Shown in pieces: positions 17,560 through 26,587 of a DNA stretch of 64,000 nt. The stretch is from Allgaiera indica (GTDB lineage Bacteria; Pseudomonadota; Alphaproteobacteria; Rhodobacterales; Rhodobacteraceae), in NCBI RefSeq assembly GCF_900106675.1, contig NZ_FNOB01000009.1, forward strand, positions 1 through 64,000. Reading direction: 5' to 3'. The notes beneath the pieces are model-generated. The model did no database searches and had not been told where the DNA came from. It saw nothing but the letters and a program-made list of their open reading frames with translations. Both the position numbers and the translations under genes were made by a program. Position 1 is the stretch's first letter, and each line of letters starts with the position of its first letter.

Positions 17560-18948
17560 ATGCGCTATGTGTCCACCCGGGGGACTGCCCCGGTCCTGAA
17601 TTTCGAGGAAGCGATGCTGACCGGGCTGGCCCGCGACGGCGGCCTTTATGTGCCCGAAATGGTGCCGCAAATGCCCGCAGAAGAGATCGCCGCGCTGGCG
17701 GGGCTGCGCTATGAGGACGCGGCACTTCGCATCATGCGCCCCTACCTGGGCGACAGCTTCTCCGACGCCGACCTGACCGGCATCATCGCCCGCGCCTATC
17801 AGGGCTTCGGCCATGCCGCGCGGGCGCCGCTGGTGCAATTGGGCCCCAACCATTTCCTGCTGGAGCTGTTCCACGGCCCGACGCTTGCGTTCAAGGATTT
17901 CGCGATGCAGCTGATCGGGCAGCTGTTCCAGACCGCGCTTGCCCGGTCCGGCCAGCGCATCACCATCGTCGGCGCCACTTCGGGCGATACCGGCTCGGCC
18001 GCGATCGAGGCCTTCCGCGGCCTGGCCAATGTCGATGTCTTCATCCTTTTCCCCCATGGCCGCGTCAGCGAGGTCCAGCGCCGCCAGATGACGACGCCGA
18101 CGGAATCGAATGTTCATGCCCTGGCATTGGACGGCGATTTCGACGATTGCCAGGCGCGGCTGAAGGACATGTTCAACGACTTCGCCTTCCGCGATGCGGT
18201 GGGCCTTGCCGGTGTGAACTCGATCAACTGGGCGCGGGTGCTGGCGCAGGTGGTCTATTACTTCACCTCGGCCGTCAGCCTGGGCGCGCCGCACCGCCGC
18301 ATCAGCTTCACCGTGCCCACCGGCAATTTCGGCGACATCTTCGCCGGTTCGATCGCCAGGCGCATGGGCCTGCCGATCGAGCGGCTGGTGGTTGCGACCA
18401 ACCACAACGACATCCTGCACCGCGCGCTGGCCAGCGGCGCCTATACGCCGGCCGGCGTGACGCCTTCGATGAGCCCGTCGATGGATATCCAGGTCAGCTC
18501 CAACTTCGAGCGCGCGCTGTTCGACGCCTATGGCCGCGACGGTGTGGCGGTCGCGCAATTGATGCAAGAGTTGAAATCCGGCGCGGGCTTCACCATCTCG
18601 CAAGGTGCGCTGGAGGCGCTGCGCGAGGTCTTTGCCTCGGGCCGCGCCTCGGAACAGGAAACTTCGGCCACCATCGAAGCCATCCATGATGCGACGGGAC
18701 AGGTGCTTTGCCCGCATTCCGCCGTTGGCGTGAAGGTCGCGGGCGACCATTTGGGTCCGACCCCGATGATCAGCCTGGCCACCGCGCATCCGGCGAAGTT
18801 TCCCGACGCGGTTCAGGCCGCGACCGGACAGCGCCCCGCTTTGCCGCCGCGCATGGCGGACCTATTTGAACGCCAAGAACGGGTCACCCGCGTGCCCAAC
18901 GACCTGCACGCGCTCAAGGCCTTGATTCACGAGAGGACCGGCCGATGA
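17560..18948 (+). CDS. thrC: Threonine synthase
   Basis: ThrC is a PLP enzyme that turns O-phosphohomoserine into threonine. The 462-residue length and the N-terminus MRYVSTRGTAPVLNFEEAML match the long bacterial form. The PLP lysine is in HGPTLAFKDFAMQ. VGATSGDTGSAAIEAF, LFPHGRVSEVQRRQM and PTGNFGDIFAG are family motifs. It starts 11 bases after surf1, and its last codons overlap the ATG of the M16 peptidase (ATGA). Confidence 0.97.
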   Translation: MRYVSTRGTAPVLNFEEAMLTGLARDGGLYVPEMVPQMPAEEIAALAGLRYEDAALRIMRPYLGDSFSDADLTGIIARAYQGFGHAARAPLVQLGPNHFLLELFHGPTLAFKDFAMQLIGQLFQTALARSGQRITIVGATSGDTGSAAIEAFRGLANVDVFILFPHGRVSEVQRRQMTTPTESNVHALALDGDFDDCQARLKDMFNDFAFRDAVGLAGVNSINWARVLAQVVYYFTSAVSLGAPHRRISFTVPTGNFGDIFAGSIARRMGLPIERLVVATNHNDILHRALASGAYTPAGVTPSMSPSMDIQVSSNFERALFDAYGRDGVAVAQLMQELKSGAGFTISQGALEALREVFASGRASEQETSATIEAIHDATGQVLCPHSAVGVKVAGDHLGPTPMISLATAHPAKFPDAVQAATGQRPALPPRMADLFERQERVTRVPNDLHALKALIHERTGR

Positions 18949-20207
18949 GCCCCCGCCTGACCACGCTAGAAAACGGCGTCCGCATTGTCACCGAGGCGAT
19001 GCCCGGGCTGATGTCGGCCTCGATCGGGATCTGGGTCGGTGCCGGCGGCCGGCATGAGCGTCTGGAACAGAACGGTATCGCGCATTTCCTGGAACATATG
19101 GCGTTCAAGGGCACGCGGAAGCGCACCGCCCTGCAGATCGCCGAGGCGATCGAGGATGTCGGCGGCTATATCAACGCCTACACCTCGCGCGAGATGACCG
19201 CCTATTATGCCCGGGTGCTGGCCAACGACGTGCCGCTGGCGCTGGACGTGATCTCGGACATCGTGCTGAACCCGGTCTTCGACCCGAAGGAGATAGAGGT
19301 CGAGCGGCATGTGATCTTGCAGGAGATCGGCCAGGCGCTGGACACGCCCGACGACGTGATCTTCGACTGGTTGCAGGAAGCCGCCTATCCCGATCAGCCG
19401 ATGGGCCGGTCGATCCTGGGGCCATCGGAACGCGTCAGCCGCTTCCAGCGCGACGATCTGCAGGGGTTCGTAGGCGAACATTACGGGCCCGACCAGATGA
19501 TCCTGGCCGCGGCGGGGGCCGTGGATCACGACAGCATCGTGGAGCAGGCGCGCGCGGTCTTCGGCGGCCTCAAGCGCCGCGGCGGCTGGGGGCTTGAGGC
19601 CGCGGCCTTCGCCAGCGGCGAGAAGCGGGTGGTGAAGGATCTGGAACAGGCGCATTTCGCGCTGGCCTTCGAATCGCCGGGTTACCGCGACGATGCGGTC
19701 TATACCGCGCAGGTCTTCTCTACCGCGTTGGGCGGCGGCATGTCCTCTCGGCTGTTCCAGAAGCTGCGCGAGGAACGCGGGCTTTGCTATACGATCTTTT
19801 CCCAGGTCGGGGCTTATGACGATACCGGGATGATGACGATCTATGCAGGCACCTCGGCCGAGGAGATCTCGGAACTCGCGGGGCTGACGGTGGATGAGAT
19901 GAAGCGCTCGGCCGAGGAGATGACCGAGGCCGAGGTGGCGCGCGCGCGGGCTCAGCTGAAGGCGGGGCTGCTGATGGGGCTGGAAAGCCCCTCTGCCCGG
20001 GCCGAGCGTCTGGCGCGGTTGCTGGCGATCTGGGGGCGGGTGCCCGAGGTCGAGGAGGCGGTGGAACGGATCGACGCGGTCACCCGTGACGGCGTGCGCG
20101 ATCATGCGGCGGCGATGGCGGCCGGGGCACCGACGGCGCTGGCGCTTTACGGGCCGGTCGCCGGGGCGCCGGCGCTTGACGATCTGCGCAGAAGGCTGGC
20201 TGCCTGA
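18945..20207 (+). CDS. M16 family zinc peptidase (mitochondrial processing peptidase-like)
   Basis: A 420-residue M16B peptidase related to the mitochondrial processing peptidase beta subunit and to PqqL/YmxG-type enzymes. The inverted zinc motif HxxEH is present as HFLEHMAFKGT, and the distal glutamate lies in the EVERHVILQEIGQALD segment. The C-terminal glycine-rich GGGMSSRLFQKLREERGLCY motif that holds the substrate strand is intact. The enzyme therefore looks catalytically competent. It overlaps thrC by four bases and its TGA overlaps the rimJ-like ATG. Confidence 0.93.
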   Translation: MSPRLTTLENGVRIVTEAMPGLMSASIGIWVGAGGRHERLEQNGIAHFLEHMAFKGTRKRTALQIAEAIEDVGGYINAYTSREMTAYYARVLANDVPLALDVISDIVLNPVFDPKEIEVERHVILQEIGQALDTPDDVIFDWLQEAAYPDQPMGRSILGPSERVSRFQRDDLQGFVGEHYGPDQMILAAAGAVDHDSIVEQARAVFGGLKRRGGWGLEAAAFASGEKRVVKDLEQAHFALAFESPGYRDDAVYTAQVFSTALGGGMSSRLFQKLREERGLCYTIFSQVGAYDDTGMMTIYAGTSAEEISELAGLTVDEMKRSAEEMTEAEVARARAQLKAGLLMGLESPSARAERLARLLAIWGRVPEVEEAVERIDAVTRDGVRDHAAAMAAGAPTALALYGPVAGAPALDDLRRRLAA

Positions 20208-20791
20208 TGCGGCTGACGCGCCGCCGGGTGCGGCTGGAGACCGAGCGCCTGACCCTGCGTCTGCCGGTGCATTCGGATTTCCGCGCCTGGACCCGGCTGC
20301 GCAGCACCAGCCACGAATTCCTGCAACCGTGGGAGCCGAGCTGGGCCAAGGACCACCTCAGCCGCAAGGCGTTCACCAACCGGGTCTATTGGGCGCAGCG
20401 GTCGCTGGCTCAGGGGCGCGGGGTGCCGCTGTTCCTGATCCGTCGCGAGGACGAGGCGCTGATCGGCGGCATCACGCTTGACAACATCCGCCAGGGTCCG
20501 GCCAAGGCGGGCACGCTGGGCTATTGGGTAGGGCAGGAACATGCCCGCCACGGCTATATGCGCGAAGCGATCACCGCGGTGGTGCATTATGCCTTCACCA
20601 CGCTGGATCTAAGCCGGATCGAGGCCGCCTGCCTGCCCGAGAACACCCCCTCGCGCGGGGTGCTGGAGAAATGCGGTTTCAAATATGAGGGCGTGGCGCA
20701 AAGCTATCTGCAGATCGACGGCCGTTGGCGCAACCATGTGCTTTACGCCAATCTGCGCTCGGACCGTCGCGGGCGGACCGAGGCGGGCTAG
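20207..20791 (+). CDS. GNAT acetyltransferase, RimJ-like
   Basis: A 194-residue GNAT protein of the RimJ/RimL type, which acetylates N-termini such as that of ribosomal protein S5. The start LETERLTLRLPVHSDFRAW is typical of this subgroup. The acetyl-CoA loop appears in GQEHARHGYMREAI, followed by ARIEAACLPENTPSRGVLEKCGF-like residues (RIEAACLPENTPSRGVLE). The exact substrate cannot be told. It is coupled to the M16 gene by a TGATG overlap and ends the run of co-directional genes starting at ctaC. Confidence 0.85.
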   Translation: MRLTRRRVRLETERLTLRLPVHSDFRAWTRLRSTSHEFLQPWEPSWAKDHLSRKAFTNRVYWAQRSLAQGRGVPLFLIRREDEALIGGITLDNIRQGPAKAGTLGYWVGQEHARHGYMREAITAVVHYAFTTLDLSRIEAACLPENTPSRGVLEKCGFKYEGVAQSYLQIDGRWRNHVLYANLRSDRRGRTEAG

Positions 20792-20878
20792 GGGCGCATT
20801 TCGGCGTTGCGCCCGCGCGGGCCGTTCCGGTGGCACCGAAAAAGGGCGCCCCCTTCCGGCGACGCCCCCACGACTTCA

Positions 20879-20910
20879 GTCCGTGACTTCGGACCCGTGA
20901 CTTCGGGTCC
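20879..20910. repeat. Short tandem repeats forming two competing hairpins
   Basis: The motif CGTGACTTCGG occurs twice, with a weaker third copy (ACGACTTCAG) just before. Two small stems are possible: GTCCG/CGGAC (20879-20883 with 20890-20894) and GGACCC/GGGTCC (20891-20896 with 20905-20910). They share bases and so exclude each other. The site lies between the convergent ends of the rimJ-like and transaldolase genes, so a two-way terminator is the simplest reading. Confidence 0.5.
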
Positions 20911-20918
20911 CAATCCCC

Positions 20919-21572
20919 TTACAGGATTTTCTGGCCGGTCTTTTCCCAATCCTTCAGGAAGGCCTCCAGCCCCTTGTCGGTCAGCGGGTGCTGGGCCAGC
21001 TTGCGGATCACCTCGGGCGGCGCGGTCATCACGTCGGCACCGATCATCGCCGCCTGGCTGACATGGTTGACCGTGCGGATCGAGGCCGCGAGGATCTGGG
21101 TCTTGAAATCGTAATTGTCGTAGATCGTGCGGATATCGGCGATCAGATCCATCCCGTCGAGGTTGATATCGTCAAGCCGCCCCACGAACGGAGAGATGAA
21201 CGTGGCCCCCGCCTTCGCCGCCAGAAGCGCCTGGTTGGCCGAGAAACAGAGCGTGACATTGACCATGTGGCCTTCGCCCGACAGCACCTTGCAGGCCTTC
21301 AGCCCGTCCCAGGTCAGCGGCACCTTGACGGTGATGTTGGGGGCGATCGCGGCCAGCTTGCGGCCCTCGGCGATCATGCCTTCGGCATCCAGCGCCACCG
21401 TCTCGGCCGACACCGGGCCGGGAACGATCTCGCAGATTTCCTTGGTGACCTCGAGGATGTCGCGCCCCGATTTCATGATCAGCGACGGGTTTGTGGTGAC
21501 GCCGTCCACCATGCCCAGAGCATGTAGCTCGGCAATGGCCTCGACATCGGCGGTATCGACGAAGAACTTCAT
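20919..21572 (-). CDS. Transaldolase / fructose-6-phosphate aldolase-type
   Basis: A 217-residue member of the short transaldolase family (TalC/FSA type) that works in the non-oxidative pentose phosphate pathway or as a fructose-6-phosphate aldolase. The Schiff-base lysine is in [14 protein letters not shown]. Other family motifs are [20 protein letters not shown] at the N-terminus, GVTTNPSL, and [10 protein letters not shown]. Sequence alone does not separate transaldolase from aldolase activity. It is divergent from priA across 87 bases. Confidence 0.92.
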   Translation of the reverse strand: MKFFVDTADVEAIAELHALGMVDGVTTNPSLIMKSGRDILEVTKEICEIVPGPVSAETVALDAEGMIAEGRKLAAIAPNITVKVPLTWDGLKACKVLSGEGHMVNVTLCFSANQALLAAKAGATFISPFVGRLDDINLDGMDLIADIRTIYDNYDFKTQILAASIRTVNHVSQAAMIGADVMTAPPEVIRKLAQHPLTDKGLEAFLKDWEKTGQKIL

Positions 21573-21659
21573 GAGCAGAACCTCCAGGGTTGCGCGTGGG
21601 CTTGGCCGGTGGTTTAGCGCAAGGGACTATGGGGCGAAACCCCGAACGAGAGGCTGGGC

Positions 21660-23852
21660 GTGAGGCAGGCGGACTTCGCACAGGGCGCGCGGATCGGGGT
21701 GCTGACGACGCAGCCCTTGGGCCGGGTGCTGGATTACCGCGCGCCCGAGGGCGGATGTTGCCTGGGCGATTACGTCGAGGCGCCGCTGGGGCCGCGCCGG
21801 GTGCTGGGCGTGGTCTGGGGGCCGGGCGACGGCGCTTTTGACGCGGCCAGGCTGCGCCCGGTGGGGCGGGTGCTGGACCTGCCGCCGATGCGCGACGAAT
21901 TGCGCGCCTTCCTGATCCGGGCAGGCGACTACACGCTGACCTCGCTGCCCGCGATGCTGCGCCTCGCCACTCGGGCGCCGGGCCTGGGCGATCCCCCGGC
22001 CAGTCGACGCGTCTATCGCCGCGGGCACGGAGAGCCAGAGCGCATGACCGACGCCCGCGCCCGGGTGATGGACGCGCTGGACGCGATGGGGGGCGGTGCG
22101 CTGACACTGGCCGAACTGACGCAGGCCGCGGGGGTTTCGGCCTCTGTCGTCAAGGGGCTGGTCGCGCAGGGCATCGTGGCAGAGGTGGAGGCGCCGCGCG
22201 ATACGCCCTTCCCGCATCTCGATCCCGCGCTTCCCGGCCATGCGCTGAGCGCCGGGCAGCAAGAGGCCGCCACCCGCCTGCGCGCCGCGGTGGCGACCGG
22301 CGCCTATGGCACAACGCTGCTGAAGGGCGTGACCGGTTCCGGCAAGACCGAGGTCTACCTGGAGGCCGTAGCCGAATGCCTGTCCCATGGCCGCCAGGCC
22401 CTGGTGCTGCTGCCCGAGATCGCGCTGACGGCGGGGTTCCTGACCCGCGTTCAGGAACGCTTCGGCGCGCGGCCCGGCGAATGGCATTCCGGCGTCACCC
22501 AGACCGAGCGCCGCCGGGTCTGGCGCATGGTGGCCGAGGGCGGCGCGCAGTTGGTCGTGGGCGCGCGCTCGGCCCTGTTCTTGCCGTTTCGCGACCTTGG
22601 CCTGATCGTCGTGGATGAGGAACACGATACCTCCTACAAGCAGGAGGACGGGGTTCTTTACAACGCGCGCGACATGGGTGTCCTGCGCGCCTCGCTCTGC
22701 TCCGCGCAGGTGGTGCTGGCCTCGGCCACGCCTTCGCTGGAAACCTGGGCCAATGCCGAGGCCGGCAAATATGCCCGGCTCGACCTGCCTGCCCGTTTCG
22801 GGGCGGCGGAACTGCCCGAGATGCAGGCGATAGACATGCGGGCCGAGGATCTGCCCTCGAACCGCTGGATCTCGCCGACGCTGCAGGGCGCGGTCGCGGC
22901 GCGGATCGGGGCGGGCGAACAGGCGCTCTTGTTCCTGAACCGTCGCGGCTATGCGCCAGTCACCATCTGCCGGGCCTGCGGCCATCAGATCGGCTGCGAC
23001 GATTGCGACGCACGCATGGTCGAGCACCGCTTCCTGGGGCGCCTCGTCTGCCATCAATGCGGCGCCGAGAAGCCGATCCCCCAGGCCTGCCCATCCTGCA
23101 AGGCCGAAGGCAAGCTTGCCCCCGTCGGTCCGGGCGTCGAACGCCTGGCCGAGGAGGTGGCCGAACATTTCCCCGATGCCCGCGTCGCGGTGCTGTCGTC
23201 GGATCTGTTCGCCTCGGCGCGGGCATTGAAGGCGCAGATCGAGGCGATCGCCGAGGGCGGGGCGGATATCATCATCGGCACCCAGTTGGTGGCGAAGGGC
23301 CACAACTTTCCGCTGCTGACGCTGGTGGGTGTGATCGACGCGGATCTGGGGTTGCAGGGATCGGACCTGCGCGCCGCCGAACGCACGTTCCAGCTGATGC
23401 GCCAGGTCGCGGGCCGCGCCGGCCGGGCAGAGCGCCCGGGAATGGCACTTTTGCAGACCTTTCAGCCCGAGCACCCGGTGATCCGCGCGATCCTTTCCGG
23501 CGATGAGGAAGGCTTCTGGCGCGCCGAGGCGGCAGAGCGCGAGGCCGCGGGTATGCCGCCTTACGGCAAGCTTGCCGGGATCATCCTTTCGGCCCCCGAG
23601 GCGCAGCCGGTCTTCGACCATGCCGCCGAGTTGGCCCGCCGCGACGGGCCGTTGCGCGCGGTTGGCGCCGTCGTCTTCGGTCCCGCCCCGGCGCCGATCG
23701 CGCGGATCCGGGGCCGCCACCGGGTGCGCCTGCTTGTCAAGGCGCCCAAGGGTGCGGCGCTGCAACCCGCGCTAAGCCGCTGGGTGCGGCAGCTGCGCCA
23801 GCCGCCGAACCTGCGATTGGTGATCGACATCGATCCGCAAAGCTTCTTTTAG
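21660..23852 (+). CDS. priA: Primosomal protein N' (replication restart helicase PriA)
   Basis: PriA reloads the replisome at stalled forks. The 730-residue protein has the N-terminal DNA-binding domain (VLTTQPLGRVLDYRAP), Walker A GVTGSGKTEVY near residue 222 and the DEEH box (LIVVDEEHDTSYKQED) near 318. Eight cysteines in a zinc-binding insert follow from about residue 437 (CRACGHQIGCDDCD and CHQCG...CPSC), then the helicase motifs IIGTQLVAKGHNFP and QVAGRAGRAERPG. The start is GTG at 21660; no better start lies downstream before the conserved N-terminus. Confidence 0.96.
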   Translation: MRQADFAQGARIGVLTTQPLGRVLDYRAPEGGCCLGDYVEAPLGPRRVLGVVWGPGDGAFDAARLRPVGRVLDLPPMRDELRAFLIRAGDYTLTSLPAMLRLATRAPGLGDPPASRRVYRRGHGEPERMTDARARVMDALDAMGGGALTLAELTQAAGVSASVVKGLVAQGIVAEVEAPRDTPFPHLDPALPGHALSAGQQEAATRLRAAVATGAYGTTLLKGVTGSGKTEVYLEAVAECLSHGRQALVLLPEIALTAGFLTRVQERFGARPGEWHSGVTQTERRRVWRMVAEGGAQLVVGARSALFLPFRDLGLIVVDEEHDTSYKQEDGVLYNARDMGVLRASLCSAQVVLASATPSLETWANAEAGKYARLDLPARFGAAELPEMQAIDMRAEDLPSNRWISPTLQGAVAARIGAGEQALLFLNRRGYAPVTICRACGHQIGCDDCDARMVEHRFLGRLVCHQCGAEKPIPQACPSCKAEGKLAPVGPGVERLAEEVAEHFPDARVAVLSSDLFASARALKAQIEAIAEGGADIIIGTQLVAKGHNFPLLTLVGVIDADLGLQGSDLRAAERTFQLMRQVAGRAGRAERPGMALLQTFQPEHPVIRAILSGDEEGFWRAEAAEREAAGMPPYGKLAGIILSAPEAQPVFDHAAELARRDGPLRAVGAVVFGPAPAPIARIRGRHRVRLLVKAPKGAALQPALSRWVRQLRQPPNLRLVIDIDPQSFF

Positions 23853-23863
23853 GGCGCGGCGGC

Positions 23864-24020
23864 GGGGGCTCTGCCCCCTGCACCCCCGGAGTATTTGTGC
23901 CAAGATGAAGGCAACGAGGGGTCTTTGTCCTTCATCTTGGTCCAAATACTCTACGGCGCGCGCGTCAGTCGTTGCGCCAATGGTCCGAGCGAAAATGACG
24001 GCGGGTGTAAAACCCCCGGT
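23864..24020. repeat. Composite intergenic repeat with large inverted repeat
   Basis: Between priA and the convergent GT4 gene lie: a GGGGGC/GCCCCC hairpin (23864-23878); then a 23-base arm with core GAGTATTTG..CCAAGATGAAGG (23889-23911) matched at 21 of 23 positions by its inverted copy at 23929-23951 with a 17-base loop; and a GGGTGTAAAACCCCC-type segment at about 24004-24018. The same arm sequence occurs at 28364-28386 and 58219-58240. It looks like a dispersed Rhodobacteraceae-type intergenic repeat that also acts as a bidirectional terminator. Confidence 0.8.
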
Positions 24021-24021
24021 G

Positions 24022-25257
24022 CTAGAGCACGCGCCGGTACAGCGCCAGCAGCCCTTTGACCCAGGCCTCTGTTGTCTGCGCCAGCGGTACGGGGCGGGCG
24101 AACGCGCGTTCGCTGATCGTCCGGACCTCGGCGTCGGACAGGTCGCGAAACCGGGTCAGCGCGGCGTCTAGACCGTTCGGCGCGCGCATGTCGAAGGATC
24201 GGCCCAGACCGGCCTGGTCGATTTCCGCGGCGAGGAAGGCGCTGTCCGAGACCAACAGTGGCAGCCCGCTGAACGAGGCCTCGGCGATCACCAGGCCGAA
24301 GGGTTCGGGGATGCGCCCCGGTACAATCACCGCGCGCGCGCCCTTGATCAGCCGGGCGATGCCGGCGCGATCCTGCCAGCCCTCGAACCGGATCTCGGGA
24401 TAGGCGGTGGCAAGCGGGGCGCGTTCGCGGCCTTCGCCGATCACCATCAGCGGAAGCCGGGCGCGGCGGGCGGCCTCGGCCAGTTCTGCCAGCCCCTTTT
24501 CGCGCTCGATCCGGCCGATGAAGGCGAGGGCGCGGTTTTCCTCGGCCCGGACGCGGCTTTCGGTATAGGGGCTGGCGGGGTTGCGCAGCACGCACAGGCG
24601 TTGCGGCGGGTAGCCCACGTCTTCCATCAGCCCGGCCATGCGCGGGTGGATCAGGACGATCGCGCCCCAAGGGCGGCGCTGATCGAAGGCGCGGCGAAGC
24701 ATCAGCTGCCGCGCCACCCGCCAGAGCTTGCGCGCGTAGCTGTGCTTGTCGCAATCGGTGGCCAGGCAGGCGGCGCCCAACGGCGCGCGCGCGCAGGGCC
24801 GGTCGCGGCCGAAATCGTGATAGACGCCGTTGGGGCAGGCCAGAAACCGGTCATGGGCATGGACAACCACTCGCGGCGCGACCGGCGCCAGGGCGGCGAA
24901 GATCGCGGGCGACAGGATCTGCGCCCAGCCATGCACATGATAGACCGTCCCCGGCGTGTCTTGCGCCACCAGGTCCGCAATCGCGGCCCGGGCGGCGGCG
25001 TTCCAAAGCCCCGCGGTGGCGGATTTCAGCCTGGGCTGGTCCAGCAGCCGGGCCCCGCCCGTGGCGATCACTTCGATCCCCAGATCCGCCAGATCCGGCG
25101 CCGCGCCGCTGTCTCCCGCGACATAGGTGACGCGAAGCCCCAGCGCCCGGATCTCGCGTGCTGCCAGCAGGGCAAGCCCGGTCGCGCCGCCTCGGGCGAC
25201 GCTGGCATCATTGATGATCACCACGCGATCGGGCGTGGCCGGTGGGGCGTGGCTCAT
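24022..25257 (-). CDS. Glycosyltransferase, GT4 family
   Basis: A 411-residue GT-B fold transferase. The N-terminal domain opens with VVIINDASVARGGATGLAL and contains VYHVHGWAQILSP. The C-terminal GT4 domain has ALAFIGRIEREKGLAELAEA, LMVIGEGRERAPL and the nucleotide-sugar motif around VPGRIPEPFGLVIAEASFSG, whose EPFGLVIAEA is the E-x7-E type signature. It is divergent from the pyruvyl transferase gene and stands at the left edge of the exopolysaccharide locus. Sugar specificity is unknown. Confidence 0.88.
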   Translation of the reverse strand: MSHAPPATPDRVVIINDASVARGGATGLALLAAREIRALGLRVTYVAGDSGAAPDLADLGIEVIATGGARLLDQPRLKSATAGLWNAAARAAIADLVAQDTPGTVYHVHGWAQILSPAIFAALAPVAPRVVVHAHDRFLACPNGVYHDFGRDRPCARAPLGAACLATDCDKHSYARKLWRVARQLMLRRAFDQRRPWGAIVLIHPRMAGLMEDVGYPPQRLCVLRNPASPYTESRVRAEENRALAFIGRIEREKGLAELAEAARRARLPLMVIGEGRERAPLATAYPEIRFEGWQDRAGIARLIKGARAVIVPGRIPEPFGLVIAEASFSGLPLLVSDSAFLAAEIDQAGLGRSFDMRAPNGLDAALTRFRDLSDAEVRTISERAFARPVPLAQTTEAWVKGLLALYRRVL

Positions 25258-25402
25258 GTGCGTCGCAAGAGGGTCCGGGCCGGGTTCGGTGCCAGCCTAG
25301 CGCCGAACTCCGCCGAAGCCTATGGCCTTGGCGCGCGCATCCGGCCAGTATGCGGTCGGCGGGCGGTCAGGTGGGCGGCCCCGGGGCAGGGGACGAGGAA
25401 CG

Positions 25403-26587
25403 ATGAAGCTGGTCATCTTCGGGCTGGGCTACAGCCCGAACCTGGGTGACGGCGTGATCGCCGACTGCATGGCCCACGCCGCGCGCGATCTGGTGCCGGG
25501 CCTTCAGGTCGTGGCGGTGGATCTGTCGGGACGCGGCGGGTTCGGCGCGGTGACGATGGCCAACCGCGGGCGGGCGCTGAAGATCCTTTCCGCCATGCCC
25601 CGCCCGCTGCGCCACATGCTGGTGCGCGCGAAACTCGGGCGGATGCTCGATACCGCGACACCGCGCTGGCAGGAGGCCTGCCAGGGTGCCGGGGCCGCGC
25701 TGATCGGTGGCGGGCAGCTTTTGTCGGACGCCGATCTGAACTTTCCGCTGAAGATCGCCCGCGCCGCGAAGGTGGCGCGCGAAGCCGGCGTGCCGGTCGC
25801 GATACATGCCGCGGGCGTGTCGCGGAACTGGAGCCGGCCCGGGCGCGCGCTGTTTGCAGAGCTTTTCTCGACCGATCTGCGTGCCGTGGGCCTGCGCGAC
25901 GCGCCGTCGATCGCAGCCTGGACCGAGCAGACCGCGGGCCACCCGCCGGCGCCGGGTCTGGCACGCGATCCCGGACTTCTGGCGGCCGAATGCTATGGCC
26001 CCGCGCCGCGCCGCGAGGGCTGGCTGGGGCTTTGCGTCACCGATCCCGCGATCCTGGGCTACCACGCCGACGGCGCGGTCGCGGGGGCGGGGCCGGGGTT
26101 CCAGGCCGCGCTTGTCAGGGCGCTGGCGGAGCGGGGCCGAAAGGTCTTGCTGTTTTGCAACGGCGCCGAGGAAGACGGCCGCGCCCTTGCCGCGCTGGCC
26201 GCGCCGCTGGCCGATCTGGTGGCGCGGGGGCGGGTCGAGATCGCCCCACCGCCGGAACGCCCCGCACAGCTTGCGCATCTGATCGGCGGGCTCGACGGGC
26301 TGGTGGCGCATCGGCTGCATGCCTGCATCCTGGGCTATGCCTATGGACGGCCCGTGGTGGGACTGGGCTGGGACCGCAAGGTCGAAAGCTTCTTCGCATC
26401 GGTGGGCGCGGCGCGGTTTTGCCTGTCCGATCCCGCGGTCACCGCCGCCGACGCAGCCGACCGGCTGATCGAGGCGCTGGAAACCGGGATCGCCGCCCCC
26501 GCCCACGCCCACGCGCTGACAGAGGCGCGCCAGGCCGTCGCCGCCGCGATGGCGGCCTGCGGGCTTATCCGTCCCGGCGGATCGTGA
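25403..26587 (+). CDS. Polysaccharide pyruvyl transferase family protein
   Basis: A 394-residue protein of the family that adds pyruvate ketals to exopolysaccharide sugars (CsaB/WcaK-like). It starts with LVIFGLGYSPNLGDGVIADC. The family's GIGGGS-like motif appears as ALIGGGQLLSDADLNFPLK. The C-terminal signature LVAHRLHACILGYAYGRPVVGLGWDRKVESFF, seen from about residue 300, matches closely. The start at 25403 has a GAGGAACG site. Its 3' end overlaps the convergent glycosidase gene by 23 bases. Confidence 0.85.
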   Translation: MKLVIFGLGYSPNLGDGVIADCMAHAARDLVPGLQVVAVDLSGRGGFGAVTMANRGRALKILSAMPRPLRHMLVRAKLGRMLDTATPRWQEACQGAGAALIGGGQLLSDADLNFPLKIARAAKVAREAGVPVAIHAAGVSRNWSRPGRALFAELFSTDLRAVGLRDAPSIAAWTEQTAGHPPAPGLARDPGLLAAECYGPAPRREGWLGLCVTDPAILGYHADGAVAGAGPGFQAALVRALAERGRKVLLFCNGAEEDGRALAALAAPLADLVARGRVEIAPPPERPAQLAHLIGGLDGLVAHRLHACILGYAYGRPVVGLGWDRKVESFFASVGAARFCLSDPAVTAADAADRLIEALETGIAAPAHAHALTEARQAVAAAMAACGLIRPGGS

